Source: Paenibacillus mucilaginosus 3016 (GTDB lineage: Bacteria > Bacillota > Bacilli > Paenibacillales > NBRC-103111). Taken from it: 64,000 bases of DNA. Positions within the stretch are counted from its first letter, which is position 1. Each line of letters starts with the position of its first letter. Where the stretch lies: contig NC_016935.1 in the NCBI RefSeq assembly GCF_000250655.1, positions 8,675,049 to 8,739,048 of the forward strand, written 5' to 3'. Under the pieces are notes generated by a model, which did no database searches, was not told the DNA's origin, and saw only the letters and a program-made list of their open reading frames with translations. Of the stretch, positions 25,747 through 33,823 are shown piece after piece. The translations under genes and the position numbers were made by a program.

Positions 25747-27018
25747 GGCTTGAAAAGGTAGAAAGACCATATTATCAAACATATGCGAGCCGGTTTCAAT
25801 CGTCATGTGTCCACCGTATTTCTCACAGATTCGCTCGATGTTAGTAAGCCCATAACCATGATGATCCGGGATCGCCTTTCGACTGCGTAAATCGGTTACT
25901 TCCCTGTCTACATAATTGCGAACGCGAATATAGAGTGCAGAGTCGCTTGAACGGATATAAATACGGATGTGCCGATCCTCGGTTATTTTCACTCTTTTTG
26001 AAGCCTCGATGGCATTATCCAGCATGTTTCCGAGTGCCACGCAAAGGTCATAGCGCTCAATAGCAGCTTCATGATCCAGCATATGAAGCTCCGTATCGAT
26101 TCGGATTCCGTTAGCCTGACCGATGTTCAGTGCGTTTGTCACCAGAGCGTCGATCACCAGGTTGCCGGTGTTCACCCTGTGGTAGGCAGCTTCAATCTTG
26201 TTCATCGTAACGCGAATATGCTCGCTAGCTTCGGCCGTCCTCCCCCGTTCGATGCATTCCGTCACATACAGGAACTGCTGATTCGTGTCGTGGATAATGC
26301 TTTTGACTTTTTTGAAGCTGTGCACTGTTTTTTCGTAATTGGCATTCTGGTAATCCATCTGCTTCTGAAGCTGATTATTTTCATTCAATAGCTGGAATTT
26401 GGCGATGACTGTATCGAGAACATAGACGACAAGGATGTTTAAAACGATGAGACCGAAGATCGAAAGGAAGAAATGTAAGTTTTTCTCGCTATAGATAGAC
26501 AGCACGTTTACCTGATAGGTGCTGATAACCGGTACGCTGATAAACAGCAGAAAATAACGGAGGTTCAACGTATATGTTCTGTGCTTGGCCAAAAAACGGA
26601 TGATATAAACAACGGCAATCATGAGGATACAGCTCAATAGAATGACTAGCTGCCCGTTTCTTCTCAATGCAGTGCTGTTTTCCTCCAAAAACATCGAAGG
26701 GTCGATTAAGGATATGCATATGGAATTGATGAGCGTAAACAGCACCGTGTACAGCAAGGAGAACATGATTTGCAGTTTAAGTTCCGTTTCATAGCCAAGC
26801 GACAGGCAGAATATGAAGGCCAGTGCAATCAGCGAAGATAATATTTCTGAGAGGGACACCGTCAAATACAATACATCTAGAATAATGAACCCAATGATAT
26901 ACATCGATTTCGCCGGCTTGCTGCTTTCCTTGCCAAAGACAGAGTTGAAATAGAAATTCGCCTGCAAAGCCATCGCCACCGCCACACCCGCGTTTAGCAT
27001 CAGCAGCGTAAAGTCCAT
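25729..27018 (-). CDS. AgrC-like sensor histidine kinase (GHKL ATPase type)
   Basis: A 429-residue membrane kinase. The first 200 residues hold about six hydrophobic segments, followed by a coiled linker (LLNENNQLQKQMDYQ), a phospho-acceptor region around FKKVKSIIHDTNQQ, and a GHKL ATPase domain with the N box (ALGNMLDNAIEAS) and a G box (HGYGLTNIERICEKYGG). This is the layout of AgrC and of peptide-sensing kinases in Firmicutes. It is paired with the LytTR regulator gene just upstream (4-nt gap). Codon and base use is visibly AT-richer than in its neighbours, suggesting a different origin. No agrB or typical agrD is seen nearby. Confidence 0.88.
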   Translation of the reverse strand: MDFTLLMLNAGVAVAMALQANFYFNSVFGKESSKPAKSMYIIGFIILDVLYLTVSLSEILSSLIALAFIFCLSLGYETELKLQIMFSLLYTVLFTLINSICISLIDPSMFLEENSTALRRNGQLVILLSCILMIAVVYIIRFLAKHRTYTLNLRYFLLFISVPVISTYQVNVLSIYSEKNLHFFLSIFGLIVLNILVVYVLDTVIAKFQLLNENNQLQKQMDYQNANYEKTVHSFKKVKSIIHDTNQQFLYVTECIERGRTAEASEHIRVTMNKIEAAYHRVNTGNLVIDALVTNALNIGQANGIRIDTELHMLDHEAAIERYDLCVALGNMLDNAIEASKRVKITEDRHIRIYIRSSDSALYIRVRNYVDREVTDLRSRKAIPDHHGYGLTNIERICEKYGGHMTIETGSHMFDNMVFLPFQAKESPA

Positions 27019-27022
27019 CGCT

Positions 27023-27763
27023 TTATTCCGCCCTCATAATCATATATTTCGTGCAGGTATCCTTCACTTCCTTGATCTTGGATCGCCCGATTGGCAATTC
27101 CATCCCATTGGACATGACCACTTTGCTGCCGGTAAATTTATGAACGCGATGCAGATTAATCAGAATGGAGCGATGAATCTGCAGGAATTTGCTGTCCTTC
27201 AGTACCGATGCGTAACTTGAAATCAAGCCCTTGCTGTCATATACGGCATTTACTGTCGTGATTTTCAGCCTACTCTTCACCGTCAAGCTTTTAGCTGCCT
27301 CGATAGCGATGATATCCTCCTGCAGGAGTACAATTTCTTCATACGCAGATTTAATAATCAGAATTTCCTTTTCGCGTTCCTCTATGTATCGGCAGAGTTT
27401 CAACATCCTCGCCTCGAATACTTCGGTTTCGATCGGCTTTAACAAGTACTGAAAGGTAACGACATCGAAGCTTTCCAGCATATACTCGGCATAACTCGTC
27501 AGGAATACAATCTGCTCGTGATGCCGCTTCATTTCCCTCAGCTTCCGAGCCGTCTGAATCCCATTCCATCCATTCATTTCAATATCAAGGATAAGAATAT
27601 GGAATGAAGCCTCCCATTCCACATAATGCGCTATTAATTGTTCGCCGGACTCAAACTCCTCAACTTCAAAATCGATCCCAGTCTTCACCGATAAAGCGAG
27701 CAGCATCTGCCTTACTCGTTTCCTCTGCTGCTCCTCGTCATCACAGATCGCAATTCGGTACAT
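27023..27763 (-). CDS. AgrA/LytR-type response regulator (receiver + LytTR domain)
   Basis: A 246-residue regulator: receiver domain (1-120) with acid pocket CDDEEQ, phospho-acceptor Asp in LILDIEMNGWNG, the T/S in LTSYAEY and the Lys in LLKPI; then a LytTR DNA-binding domain (about 140-240) with FLQIHRSILINLHRV. LytTR proteins bind direct repeats of about 9 bp. AAAGGAG precedes the ATG. The receiver likely receives phosphate from the kinase encoded directly downstream. Genes controlled by it cannot be named. Confidence 0.9.
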   Translation of the reverse strand: MYRIAICDDEEQQRKRVRQMLLALSVKTGIDFEVEEFESGEQLIAHYVEWEASFHILILDIEMNGWNGIQTARKLREMKRHHEQIVFLTSYAEYMLESFDVVTFQYLLKPIETEVFEARMLKLCRYIEEREKEILIIKSAYEEIVLLQEDIIAIEAAKSLTVKSRLKITTVNAVYDSKGLISSYASVLKDSKFLQIHRSILINLHRVHKFTGSKVVMSNGMELPIGRSKIKEVKDTCTKYMIMRAE

Positions 27764-28159
27764 AGGTCGCTCCTTTCTTTACCGCTGCCGCAGCTTCACT
27801 TGTAAGACGGATCAGGTATTCATCTGCGGATTTCCGCTAAATATTATAAATACATACACAAAGAAGCCACTCCTGACAATGGAGTGGTTACTTAGATAGA
27901 ACTCCCCGTATATTCCCTTTACTTACACATCCTGGCACAAGTGTAATCATGCACCATACCTGCCGTGCTTGGGGGATTTGTCCACGATTTCATTTTACTT
28001 CCTCATTGCTTAGCTGTAAACGCGTTTTATTTCATTGTTTACCCCTTGCTTTTTTCATTAAAAGCCCCTGTAACATACTGGGAAAACCGGCAAGTTAGAC
28101 CCTATTTCGGTAGTATTCAATTCATGTTTTATAAAGCGGTTCTAATATTATAATCCGTT
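27764..28159. other. AT-rich gap upstream of the AgrA-like gene
   Basis: No protein family is recognised in this 396-nt stretch. On the minus strand a hairpin CCACTCC/GGAGTGG (27871-27891) sits about 110 nt before the regulator start, with a modest T-rich tail. A very short frame, 27993 to 27919 (24 codons, with GAGGAAG 4 nt before its ATG and two cysteines near its end), precedes that hairpin; it may be a peptide gene or chance. Confidence 0.3.
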
Positions 28160-28639
28160 TCATTTATGATACGGTTCCCCCCGCATAATCCGAAACGCCC
28201 TATACACCTGCTCCACCAGCACGAGCCGCATAAGCTGGTGGGGCAGCGTCATGCGCCCGAACGAGAGCTTGAGGTCCGCGCGCGCGAGCACCTCGGGGGC
28301 GAGGCCGAGCGAGCCGCCGATAATGAACGCAACGGAGCTGCGCCCGTACGTGGCGAGGTCCTGCAGCTGCCGCGCGAGATCCTCGCTCGAGAGCGGCTTG
28401 CCGTCGATCGCGAGGGCGATGACGAAGGCGCCTTCGTTCACCTTCGCGAGGATGCGCTCGCCCTCGCGCTGCTTCACCTGCGCCTCTTCCGCGGCGCTGA
28501 GGGTCTCGGGCGTCTTCTCGTCGGGCACCTCGACGATGGAGATTTTGGCGTAAGGGCCAAGCCGCTTCGTGTATTCGGCAATTCCCTCGACGAGGTACTT
28601 TTCCTTGAGCTTGCCCACCGTAATCATCTGGATATTCAT
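28160..28639 (-). CDS. rlmH: 23S rRNA (pseudouridine1915-N3)-methyltransferase
   Basis: A SPOUT-fold methyltransferase that modifies pseudouridine 1915 in helix 69 on the assembled ribosome. The 159-residue protein begins MNIQMITVGKLKEKYL as in B. subtilis and ends with the knot region FIIGGSLGL and SFGRMTLPHQLMRLVLVEQVYRAFRI followed by RGEPYHK. The start is set by this match; the upstream binding site is close (GAGG at the ATG). It lies with the CxxH gene and htrC, an order found in other Bacillales. Confidence 0.95.
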   Translation of the reverse strand: MNIQMITVGKLKEKYLVEGIAEYTKRLGPYAKISIVEVPDEKTPETLSAAEEAQVKQREGERILAKVNEGAFVIALAIDGKPLSSEDLARQLQDLATYGRSSVAFIIGGSLGLAPEVLARADLKLSFGRMTLPHQLMRLVLVEQVYRAFRIMRGEPYHK

Positions 28640-28735
28640 CCTCAGTCCACTCTCCTTGTCCACCTGCTGTATAAGCAAAAAGAAGGCCGCCCCAGGCCAG
28701 CCCTCTTCCATTGGTATGTGCTATATAGTTTTGTA

Positions 28736-28903
28736 TCAGACCACCAGGAACCGTCCCGGACCGGCGCACCGCTCGCAGTGGGAGGGTGCCTCCCATGCCT
28801 TGAACTCCACTTCTTCCAGGTCCACGATATCCGGTGCATCCTCGTACTCATCAACGAACATATCGATTGCCAGTTCCAAATGCTCTTTACAAACCACGTG
28901 CAT
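28736..28903 (-). CDS. Small CxxH/CxxC protein
   Basis: A 55-residue protein of the CxxH/CxxC family found beside rlmH in Bacillales. Metal-ligand candidates are Cys5 and His8 (VCKEHLE) and the later pair CERC. It is acidic in the middle (DMFVDEYEDAPDIVDLEEVE). The function is unknown; a zinc-knuckle-like role is inference. The ATG at 28903 follows AAGGGG by 8 nt. Confidence 0.85.
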   Translation of the reverse strand: MHVVCKEHLELAIDMFVDEYEDAPDIVDLEEVEFKAWEAPSHCERCAGPGRFLVV

Positions 28904-29096
28904 AACCGAAACCCCTTTTTCTCTCTTGTGCTGCGCATAGGCAGGCTGCAAACCTTATGTTCTTAGTGTACCCCAAAAGGGGATATCTAACAACCGCCAG
29001 ATTGAGCCTACGCTCTCTTCATGCCATGTTTCAAACAGGGAGCAAAACGCTCGCATCCACAATCAGCAGTGCCCCCGCCGATCACCCCAAAAAAAC

Positions 29097-30344
29097 TTAC
29101 CGATCTTTAAGCTCCTCGAGCTGCAGCTGGACGGAGTTCTTTTTGGCGCCGCGGTAATAGGTTACCTGAATCTGCTCCCCGACCCGCTTCTGGCTGTAGA
29201 TGTACTTGCGCAGCGCCAGGGTGCTGTCCACCGGCTTGCCGTCCAGCTCGACGATCACGTCGCTGCTCTTCAGCCCCGCATCCTTGGCAGGTCCAACTAC
29301 ATCGAGGACGAGCACGCCCTTTTTCACATCCGAAGGCAGCTCCAGACCCTCCGTGCCCTTATAGGCCTGCAGATCCTGCGTCACCACGCCCATGTAAGGC
29401 CGCGTCACCTTCTGGTCCTTGATCAGCGTGTCGATGACACCCTTGGCCTGGTTGATCGGGATGGCAAAACCAAGGCCCTCCACGCCCATGTCGGCCACCT
29501 TCATCGTGTTGATGCCGACGACCTTGCCCTCGAGGTTCACGAGCGCACCGCCGCTGTTCCCCTGGTTGATGGCCGCATCCGTCTGGATCACGTCCATCTC
29601 CCAGTCGAACTCCCCCTCCTGGCCAAGGGTCACGGGAATCGTCCGCTTCGGCCACGAGATGATGCCCTGGGTCACCGTCGGCGCGTAGCCGATGCCGAGC
29701 GGGTTGCCGACGGCAATCGCCGTCTCGCCCGGCTGCAGGGCATCCGAGTCGCCGAATTCGGCGAGCTGCTTAATCCCCGCGCCGTCCATCTCCAGAACCG
29801 CGAGGTCCGTGATCTGATCGCGTCCGAGCAGGGTCGCCGGACGTTTTTCGCCGGAGATCGACACGACGTCGAGCTTCGCAAAGCCTTCCACGACGTGGTT
29901 ATTCGTCACGATCCGCACTTTGTCGCCGGAGCGGGCGAAGATGACGCCGGAGCCGAGTCCCATCGCCCCGCTCCTCGCCTCGTCCTCTCCGCCGCCGTCC
30001 AGGTTCGAGCCGACAATGCTGACCACCGTCGGCGCGACCTTGGCCGTGGCTCCCACTACCGTATCGCTGCGGCGGCGGTCTTCACTGACCCCATCCGTAA
30101 CAGCCGGGGCCATGGCGCTCATCGCCTCAGTACCGTAGAACGCGTGATCCTCCGCTTCCTGAACGCTGCTGTACCCCAGGATCAGGGCAGTGAAGGCCAC
30201 GGCAGCTCCTGCGGCCGGCAGTGCCCAGACAGGAAGGGGCCTCGGCAGCTTCCATCCGCGCCGGCGCTTCGGTCTCCGCCAAGCATCCCGAACCGGCGAA
30301 GATACCTTCGCCGTATAGAAATCGTCATCATCGAACAAACTCAC
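29097..30344 (-). CDS. htrC: HtrA/DegP-type membrane-anchored serine protease with PDZ domain
   Basis: A 415-residue S1C protease for handling misfolded envelope proteins. It has a basic N-terminal tail, one membrane helix (about 38-57, LPVWALPAAGAAVAF), a trypsin-like domain with the triad His in VTNNHVVEG, Asp in ITDLAVLEM and Ser in NQGNSGGAL, and a C-terminal PDZ domain. The start is GTG at 30344, 6 nt after an AAGGGGGC site. It occupies the position of htrC (yycK) at the end of the wal operon, but a small opposite-strand gene separates it from walJ, so it probably has its own promoter. Confidence 0.93.
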   Translation of the reverse strand: MSLFDDDDFYTAKVSSPVRDAWRRPKRRRGWKLPRPLPVWALPAAGAAVAFTALILGYSSVQEAEDHAFYGTEAMSAMAPAVTDGVSEDRRRSDTVVGATAKVAPTVVSIVGSNLDGGGEDEARSGAMGLGSGVIFARSGDKVRIVTNNHVVEGFAKLDVVSISGEKRPATLLGRDQITDLAVLEMDGAGIKQLAEFGDSDALQPGETAIAVGNPLGIGYAPTVTQGIISWPKRTIPVTLGQEGEFDWEMDVIQTDAAINQGNSGGALVNLEGKVVGINTMKVADMGVEGLGFAIPINQAKGVIDTLIKDQKVTRPYMGVVTQDLQAYKGTEGLELPSDVKKGVLVLDVVGPAKDAGLKSSDVIVELDGKPVDSTLALRKYIYSQKRVGEQIQVTYYRGAKKNSVQLQLEELKDR

Positions 30345-30529
30345 TCCGCCGCCCCCTTAGGCCGTCTGTTCGCCGCTCCCACCGCGTCCATCCGGTTCCA
30401 TACCTTGTATATTCATTGTACCGTAACCCTAGCAGTACAAACAATTAGAGAAAAGAGGAATGATTCTCCTCCTGCTAGACTAGACTAAGAACATGAAGAA
30501 GAATCCCCCGAGCGAAAGGAAGAGGACGC

Positions 30530-30802
30530 ATGACCACGAGCAATAACCGTGTACACAGCCATCTCGACGAGATCGAGTGGATCGGCAAGATCGCCGATCT
30601 CAAGGAGGAACACTACCGCCAGACGCTGGTGCTCAGCGCACTGATCGAGCTGCTGGCCGACAAGGGCATTCTCTCCGTAGCGGAACTGGCCGCCAAAGCC
30701 CAGGGGCTCGAAGTCATCGATACGCCGGCCGAGCCGACCATCGCACGGGCCCAGCCTGACCTCGACTCGCTGGAGATCCCTCCAGCTGCAGCAGAAGCCT
30801 AA
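30530..30802 (+). CDS. Conserved-looking hypothetical protein, 90 residues
   Basis: A small acidic protein: DEIEWIGKIADLKEEHYRQTLVLSALIELLADKG forms a likely helical segment, followed by an Ala/Pro-rich tail. I do not recognise a family. AAGGAAGAGG lies 5-8 nt before the ATG, and the codon pattern looks coding. It is divergent from htrC and opposes the wal operon, between walJ and htrC. No membrane segment or cysteine is present. Confidence 0.6.
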   Translation: MTTSNNRVHSHLDEIEWIGKIADLKEEHYRQTLVLSALIELLADKGILSVAELAAKAQGLEVIDTPAEPTIARAQPDLDSLEIPPAAAEA

Positions 30803-30906
30803 GGCCTAACGGACAGCTTACAATGACAGCATCAGCATTTTAAAAGCCAGCCTGCTCACCCGAATCCACATAGAAGGGGCTCCGGACTCCTCTTGCTCTT
30901 CCCGGC

Positions 30907-31710
30907 CTAGTCTTCACCCACCTGATCCCACTCCGTAGCCCGGTTGTGGTACGTCCCCATGAGCTTCGCCCGGTGATCGTCCGGCTGGAGACGGTCTTCT
31001 ACCATGTTATTCACCGTCAGCTTGGCCAAGTCGAGCATGTTGTGATCCAGACTCAGGTGCGCGAGGTACACGCGCTTGGTCTTCGTCGTCATGACATCGA
31101 CCAGTCCTTCGCCCGCCGCTTCGTTGGACAAGTGTCCCGTATCCCCGAGAATGCGGCGCTTGATATTCCAAGGGTAGCGCCCCATCCGCAGCATCTCGAT
31201 ATCGTGATTCGATTCCAGGATGAGCACATCGCTGTCCTGGATTTTTTCTTTGACCTTGGAGCTCATGTAGCCGAGGTCGGTGGCCAGACTGAGCTTCTCT
31301 TCCCCGTGATAAAAGCAGTACCCCACCGGCTCCGCCGCATCGTGGGAGATGCCGTAGGACTCCACCTGCAGGTCCCCGAACTCGCGCATCTCTCCCGTCT
31401 GCATCACACAGCGGTTGCCTTCGGCAATCTCGCCGATGCTGCGGTCAAGCTCCTCCCACGTCTTCTCGTTGGCGTAGACCGGCAGGTCATACTTGCGGGC
31501 GATCGCCCCGAGCCCCTTAATATGGTCGGAATGCTCGTGTGTGACAAGCACCGCATCCAGCTCGTCCATCGACATGCCCTTCTCTTTGAGCAGCCCCTCC
31601 ACTTTCTTCGCGCTGAGGCCAGCGTCGATGAGCACCTTGCCCTGATCGGTTGTGACGACCATGGCATTTCCCGTCGATCCGCTGGCCAGCACCGTAAACC
31701 GTATACCCAT
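30907..31710 (-). CDS. walJ: WalJ/YycJ MBL-fold exonuclease-like protein
   Basis: A 267-residue metallo-beta-lactamase-fold protein. It shows the signature LASGSTGNA at the N-terminus and the metal motif THEHSDHIKG, with later ligands in ISHDA, ATDLGYM, ESNHD and HLSLDH. YycJ has been described as a 5'-3' DNA exonuclease connected with mismatch repair and with coordination of cell division and replication; this assignment comes from the family. It lies 13 nt behind walI in the wal operon. Confidence 0.93.
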   Translation of the reverse strand: MGIRFTVLASGSTGNAMVVTTDQGKVLIDAGLSAKKVEGLLKEKGMSMDELDAVLVTHEHSDHIKGLGAIARKYDLPVYANEKTWEELDRSIGEIAEGNRCVMQTGEMREFGDLQVESYGISHDAAEPVGYCFYHGEEKLSLATDLGYMSSKVKEKIQDSDVLILESNHDIEMLRMGRYPWNIKRRILGDTGHLSNEAAGEGLVDVMTTKTKRVYLAHLSLDHNMLDLAKLTVNNMVEDRLQPDDHRAKLMGTYHNRATEWDQVGED

Positions 31711-31723
31711 GAATCATTTCCCC

Positions 31724-32479
31724 TTACTGCCTGCTTTTTGGATTCAGCGGCTCTTCCACCGCCCCGTTCAGCGCGTGGACGTAATACGTCAGTCCGTTGC
31801 CGAGCGATACCCGCCACGACGGCCACATGTTGCGGGTCTGCGAATTCGATACCTGCTCGTGATAGCCGAGCTGTACGCCGCGGATCACCGAACCGTTCGG
31901 CAAATAGTTCTCGATCAGCCGCCGCAGCGCAATATACGCCGTGATGACCTTCTGCTCCTTGAGCTCGTCCCCTTCGGCCTCCGGCTGCACCTCCACATAA
32001 GACTGCGTGTACGAGGTCACCATGCCGTTCTGCTCAAGCAGCTTCAGCTGCACATCGAACATCGGCAGCCGGCCGTACATCTGCTGGAACACATAGGTTC
32101 CGCCGGTGCTTCCTACCGGATCGTATTCGTACGCTCCGGTCTTCGGGATGCCCGTCTTCGCCAGGATGTCCCGGAACCCGCTGCGGTTGATCAGCGGATC
32201 GAACCGCAGCGGCTCCGCAACCGGCTTGGGCACCTCCACCGTCAGGCTCTCGTCGAACTTCACGACGATCTCCCGCAGCTTCGGCACGTCCTTCGGAATG
32301 TCCGCCGGCACCTGGATGTTTTTGAGCTTCACAAGCTTCTGCAGCTCTTCCGCCACCCCGCTGTTGTCCGCTTCGAACTCCAGCAGGTCCGCCCGGCTCG
32401 TCAGGAGCTGGAACGCCAGCAGAATATTCAAGATCAGAAACGATAGTATCAATATGGTCTTGGCCCGGCCCCAGTCCAT
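31724..32479 (-). CDS. walI: WalI (YycI), WalK-controlling membrane protein
   Basis: A 251-residue single-pass protein: cytoplasmic MDWGRAKTI start, one membrane helix (about 7-26) and an extracytoplasmic domain with two PepSY-like halves. Together with WalH it binds WalK in the membrane and adjusts its activity. Identified by the start, topology and location after walH; the sequence of the outer domain is poorly conserved across genera. Confidence 0.9.
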   Translation of the reverse strand: MDWGRAKTILILSFLILNILLAFQLLTSRADLLEFEADNSGVAEELQKLVKLKNIQVPADIPKDVPKLREIVVKFDESLTVEVPKPVAEPLRFDPLINRSGFRDILAKTGIPKTGAYEYDPVGSTGGTYVFQQMYGRLPMFDVQLKLLEQNGMVTSYTQSYVEVQPEAEGDELKEQKVITAYIALRRLIENYLPNGSVIRGVQLGYHEQVSNSQTRNMWPSWRVSLGNGLTYYVHALNGAVEEPLNPKSRQ

Positions 32480-32536
32480 CCGCCGAAGACCTCCCCTCTT
32501 GGGATTGCAGCTTATGTCCGGGGCTGACCGCAGCCC

Positions 32537-33823
32537 CTAGTCGATAAATTCATAGGATCCGTCGCGCAGCTCCGCCGTCCATCCCGGGATCAGTTCCAGG
32601 GTCCGCTCCGTTACCACGGGACGGTACGCCGGGAACACCGAGTACACCTGGGCGATCCGCCCGTACTGCTTCAGCTTGGCATCAAGGGCCTCGCCCCCGG
32701 GCAGGATCACGTCCCTGCGTACGGCACTGCGCACATCGGGCATCATGGTGGAACGTTCGTAGCTCGATACGATGCCTTTTTGCACGACAATCTTGACGAA
32801 CCCGATATTCTCTCCGCGCTTGCCGATCACAGGATACCCGTCATAGTATTGGCGGAACACATAGGCCCCGCTGCTCGGCAGCAGCTGCTGGGGCACCTTC
32901 TGCAGGCCGTAGGTGCCGTTCCATCCCCCGTGCTGGTTGATGAACTGGACGGCCGAGCGCAGATTGCCCTTCAGATCCTCCTTGTTGTCCACCGAAGGAG
33001 CAACCGGATCCGAATACGTCAGCCACCGCTGTTCGCCTCGCATCTGCAGCCCCCGGGTGCCGTCCATATAAATATCCGAGCCGTCCCACTCGGTCAGGGA
33101 ACGGGTCAGCGCCGGGTCGACGAAGAAGGTGCGCTTCAGCTGGTCTTCCGTCAGCTGGGTATAGTTCATCGTCGGACTGGAGACGGTAAGGTTTCCTTCC
33201 GGCAGATAATAATCCTGCGGCATATACCGGTATGGTGGGTAGCCTTCCTCCACCTTCACGAACTTCTCGACGTCCTTGACCGAGAAATTCGCCTCCGCCT
33301 CATACAGGGTGCTGGCCGTATCCGTGAACAGGATGGTCCGCACCTCATTGTTCTCCTGGACGAAGACCCAGATTCTTGTGATCAGGTCCCCTTCGGCCGG
33401 CAGCTCGCCTTTGATCTGCATGACCTCCTGCAGCACATCCAGCGGCAGGCCGTCCCGGAACCGGACCTCAAGGCCCGGGCGCTTGCTCCTCACTTCATCC
33501 CAATTGAGACCAAGCGCACCCAGCGTCGTTTTATGAAAATTCTGCATGTACCGCTGATTCACGATATTGATGATCTCCCGGTACTGCGGCTGCTCCAGGT
33601 TGGCATACAGCACCGTATGACGGTCATTGCTCAAATGCAGCACAAGCTGGTCCGGGAACAGCATATCCGGCAGCGGAATCTGCCTGCCGAGCGTATCGGT
33701 CTTGATGTATTCATCGGGTACGACCGGATCGTACTTTGGGTAGCTGTAAGCCAGCATATAGCTCAGGAGAATGCTCAGCAGCACGAGGAAGGTAAGCAGC
33801 CCGGTCTTCAGCTTCTCGATCAT
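32537..33823 (-). CDS. walH: WalH (YycH), WalK-controlling membrane protein
   Basis: A 428-residue protein with one N-terminal helix (about 9-28, LLTFLVLLSILLSYM) and a large outer domain beginning KYDPVVPDEYI and LPDMLFPDQLVLHL. YycH dampens or modulates WalK with YycI. The start codon overlaps the walK stop as ATGA, suggesting translational coupling. Confidence 0.92.
   Translation of the reverse strand: MIEKLKTGLLTFLVLLSILLSYMLAYSYPKYDPVVPDEYIKTDTLGRQIPLPDMLFPDQLVLHLSNDRHTVLYANLEQPQYREIINIVNQRYMQNFHKTTLGALGLNWDEVRSKRPGLEVRFRDGLPLDVLQEVMQIKGELPAEGDLITRIWVFVQENNEVRTILFTDTASTLYEAEANFSVKDVEKFVKVEEGYPPYRYMPQDYYLPEGNLTVSSPTMNYTQLTEDQLKRTFFVDPALTRSLTEWDGSDIYMDGTRGLQMRGEQRWLTYSDPVAPSVDNKEDLKGNLRSAVQFINQHGGWNGTYGLQKVPQQLLPSSGAYVFRQYYDGYPVIGKRGENIGFVKIVVQKGIVSSYERSTMMPDVRSAVRRDVILPGGEALDAKLKQYGRIAQVYSVFPAYRPVVTERTLELIPGWTAELRDGSYEFID

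Noticed and set aside
25482..25799. N-terminal extension of the alpha/beta hydrolase
   Set aside because: The extra 106 residues do not resemble the family, and a strong ribosome site lies before the ATG at 25481.
27965..28153. 62-codon plus-strand frame between the AgrA-like gene and rlmH
   Set aside because: Hydrophobic-looking only because the DNA is AT-rich; no ribosome site and no similarity to AgrB or AgrD.
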